From: Fluviicola sp.
GTDB lineage: Bacteria; Bacteroidota; Bacteroidia; Flavobacteriales_D; Crocinitomicaceae
Assembly (NCBI RefSeq): GCF_030151805.1
Contig: NZ_JASLCN010000146.1
Span: 1 to 8,793 of the forward strand
Direction of reading: 5' to 3'
Length of the DNA: 8,793 nt
In this document: positions 7,071 to 8,793 of the stretch, piece by piece
How the letters are laid out: the number at the start of each line of letters is the position of its first letter
How positions within the stretch are numbered: position 1 is the stretch's first letter
Made by a program: the position numbers and the translations under genes
The notes under the pieces: model-generated
The model's input: the letters and a program-made list of their open reading frames with translations, nothing else
The model's database searches: none
Told to the model about the DNA's origin: nothing

Positions 7071-8793
7071 CTAGTTCTTCACAAATTTCACATTCGCTCC
7101 GGATGCTGATTTGATGAAGTAAACTCCAGGGGTTAGTGAACTTACTTGAATGGTGTTATTTCCAGATTTCAACGCTTCGTGCTGAATCGCTTTTCCAGTC
7201 ATGTCTATAATTGTAATTTCTACCGCTTCACTCACTTCAATGAACAATTGGTCATTCGCAGGATTCGGATAAACATTCCATCCGTTTTGTGTCAATGCTT
7301 CCAAACCAACGGTAGAGATGATCACACAATTTGACGTTGCAGAACATCCGTTTTGAGTAACAACCACTGCATAAGAACCATTTTGAGTTGGTGTGAATGA
7401 TGCATTTGTTGCCCCGTTGATCGGTTGGTTATCCACACAATTGATCCAATGATACGTTGCTCCTGTTGCAGATGCCGTAATGGTATTCCCCTGAACAGTT
7501 GTTCCTGCATTCACAGAGTTCACAACCACAGTCATCGTTGTAGTTTCAACACACTGTCCGGAAGTCGGAGTGAATGTATACGTTGTTGTCGCGGTATTAT
7601 TCACCGCCGGGCTCCACGAACCATTGATTCCGTTCGTAGAAACCGTTGGGAGTGTCAATGCGGTTCCTGAACAGATCGCTGCAATTTGGTTGAATGTCGG
7701 CGTTACACTGTTGTTCACCGTTACAGTCATCGTTGTTGTTACTGCACACTGTCCGGCATTCGGTGTAAACGTATATGTCGTTGTTGCAGTATTATTGATC
7801 GCCGGACTCCACGAACCGGTAATTCCATTCGTGGAAGTTGTCGGCAAAGTAAATGATCCTCCCGAACAAATTGCAGGAATTTGGGTAAAGACCGGTGTTA
7901 CGGAAGTTGTGTTCACTGTTACGGTCATCGTTGTTGCAGAAGCACATTGTCCTGCATTCGGTGTGAACGTATAGGTCGTTGTTGCTGTGTTATTGATCGC
8001 CGGACTCCACGAACCGGTAATTCCATTCGTAGAAGTCGTTGGTAATGTGAATGATCCTCCCGAACAGATTGCAGGAATCGGGTTAAATGCCGGAGTTGTG
8101 GATGCGCTGTTCACCGTCACTGTCATCGTTGTTGCAGAAGCACATTGTCCTGCATTCGGTGTGAACGTATAGGTCGTTGTTGTAGTATTATTCACTGCCG
8201 GACTCCAGGTACCGGTAATTCCGTTCGTAGAAGTCGTTGGTAATGTGAATGATCCCCCGGAACAAATTGCCGAAATCTGGTTAAAGGTCGGTGTTGTACT
8301 GTTGTTCACTGTTACCGTCATGCTGGCTGTCAAAACGCATTGCCCCTGACCTGAATTCGGTGTAAACGTATACGCTGTTGTCGCAGTATTATTAACCGCC
8401 GGACTCCACGTACCGTTGATTCCGTTATTGGAAGTTGTTGGCAAGGTGAATGATCCTCCCGAACAGATTGCAGGAATTTGAGTAAACGTAGGTATAACAG
8501 AAGCCGAAACCGTCATCGTAATCGTGTTACTTGTAACACTTGTCGGAGAAGCACAAGCGGCATTACTTACCATGACACACGTCACAACACTTCCGTTTGT
8601 AAGCGTAGTCGATGTATAAGAAGAACTGTTTGTTCCGACATTTCCGCCATTCACTTTCCATTGATAAGAAGGTGAAGTTCCTCCATGCGTTGGTGTTGCA
8701 CTAAAGACAACGCTTTCTCCCGAACAAATAGTCGTTGTTGAAGCATTGATTGCAACCGATGGTGTACATGCAGATGGTGGTGGTCCTGTTAAA
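7071..8793 (-). CDS. secreted T9SS cargo protein with tandem Ig-like repeats (5' end missing)
   Basis: The minus-strand frame is open from the right edge to the TAG at 7073-7071, giving 573 visible codons. A GTG at 8654 is internal, since the frame continues upstream in good coding sequence (ICSGESVVFSATP, then YQWKVNGG); the true start lies outside the window. In protein order there is an Ig/PKD-like domain (about 8760-8505), five tandem repeats of 65-67 residues, a shorter Ig-like segment (about 7515-7310, GATYHWINC), and a T9SS type A sorting domain starting at NVYPNPANDQLFIEV (about 7277) and ending LTPGVYFIKSASGANVKFVKN-type. The composition is rich in Thr, Ser, Asn, Gly and Pro, as in Bacteroidota surface proteins and adhesins. 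By family, the C-terminal domain directs export through the type IX machinery and is cleaved for release or surface anchoring. Ligand and role are unknown. It is convergent with the operon and has no evident link to it. Confidence 0.9.
   Translation of the reverse strand, partial: LTGPPPSACTPSVAINASTTTICSGESVVFSATPTHGGTSPSYQWKVNGGNVGTNSSSYTSTTLTNGSVVTCVMVSNAACASPTSVTSNTITMTVSASVIPTFTQIPAICSGGSFTLPTTSNNGINGTWSPAVNNTATTAYTFTPNSGQGQCVLTASMTVTVNNSTTPTFNQISAICSGGSFTLPTTSTNGITGTWSPAVNNTTTTTYTFTPNAGQCASATTMTVTVNSASTTPAFNPIPAICSGGSFTLPTTSTNGITGSWSPAINNTATTTYTFTPNAGQCASATTMTVTVNTTSVTPVFTQIPAICSGGSFTLPTTSTNGITGSWSPAINNTATTTYTFTPNAGQCAVTTTMTVTVNNSVTPTFNQIAAICSGTALTLPTVSTNGINGSWSPAVNNTATTTYTFTPTSGQCVETTTMTVVVNSVNAGTTVQGNTITASATGATYHWINCVDNQPINGATNASFTPTQNGSYAVVVTQNGCSATSNCVIISTVGLEALTQNGWNVYPNPANDQLFIEVSEAVEITIIDMTGKAIQHEALKSGNNTIQVSSLTPGVYFIKSASGANVKFVKN
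7074..7283 (-). other. T9SS type A C-terminal sorting domain
   Basis: About 70 C-terminal residues with the hallmark order: V-Y-P-N-P-A at the start, 'EITIIDMTGKAI' in the middle, LTPGVYFIK and a final basic KFVKN. This is the signal recognised by the type IX secretion system of Bacteroidota and the best taxonomic marker in the window. Confidence 0.9.
7518..8498 (-). repeat. five tandem ~198-bp repeats coding Ig-like modules
   Basis: Each unit encodes a module of the form 'PTFxQIxAICSG', 'TLPTxSTNGIxGxWSPA', 'NNTxTTxYTFTPxxGQC', then 'TMTVTVN'. The conserved point at GATC/GAATG in the ICSGGSFTLP segment recurs at 8448, 8247, 8049, 7851 and 7656, giving spacings of 201, 198, 198 and 195 bp. 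Two Cys per unit (in AIC and GQC) probably pair as a disulfide after export. The two central units share a 61-bp identical stretch (7924-7984 and 8122-8182), which points to recent duplication or gene conversion. Confidence 0.9.

Noticed and set aside
7570..8172. Plus-strand frames with repeated sequence such as VIPFVEVVG over the right-hand region
   Set aside because: They are antisense shadows of the tandem repeats in the T9SS protein; their repetition follows the 198-bp period.
7518..8498. Possible CRISPR array because of regular repeats
   Set aside because: The whole 198-bp unit is repeated in frame within a coding sequence; there are no short direct repeats with unrelated spacers and no cas genes.

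Overview
The window looks like a piece of a Bacteroidota chromosome, probably Flavobacteriia-like. The clearest marker is a minus-strand gene on the right that ends in a type IX secretion (T9SS) C-terminal sorting domain and carries Ig-like tandem repeats typical of that phylum. Start sites lack strong Shine-Dalgarno sequences and tend to have A-rich leaders, which also fits.

Layout: 1-346 is a leader region. Its left edge may hold the 5' part of a divergent minus-strand gene. From 347 to 6985 four plus-strand genes lie close together and are probably one operon: (1) a VioB-type ferritin-like protein, (2) a large LodA/GoxA-like protein, the family of amine or amino-acid oxidases with a cysteine tryptophylquinone (CTQ) cofactor, (3) a radical SAM/SPASM enzyme of the QhpD/SCIFF thioether-forming type, and (4) a LodB/QhpG-like FAD monooxygenase with a C-terminal extension. 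Gaps are 39 bp, 28 bp and about 5 bp. A strong hairpin at 7016-7049 ends the operon and serves the convergent gene too. From 7071 to the right edge runs a partial secreted repeat protein on the minus strand.

Working model (inference): the LodA-like protein is the substrate and the catalytic subunit. The flavoprotein would hydroxylate a tryptophan, as LodB and QhpG do for CTQ. The radical SAM enzyme would make a thioether or other Cys-centred crosslink, as QhpD does in quinohemoprotein amine dehydrogenase. The ferritin-like protein would add a metal/O2 chemistry step or act as partner oxidase. LodA systems are known to need only LodB, while QhpD-type radical SAM enzymes belong to the unrelated Qhp system. 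One operon with both, plus a ferritin-like protein, around a divergent LodA homologue is the most interesting thing here. None of the four proteins shows a signal peptide, so maturation and action are probably cytoplasmic.
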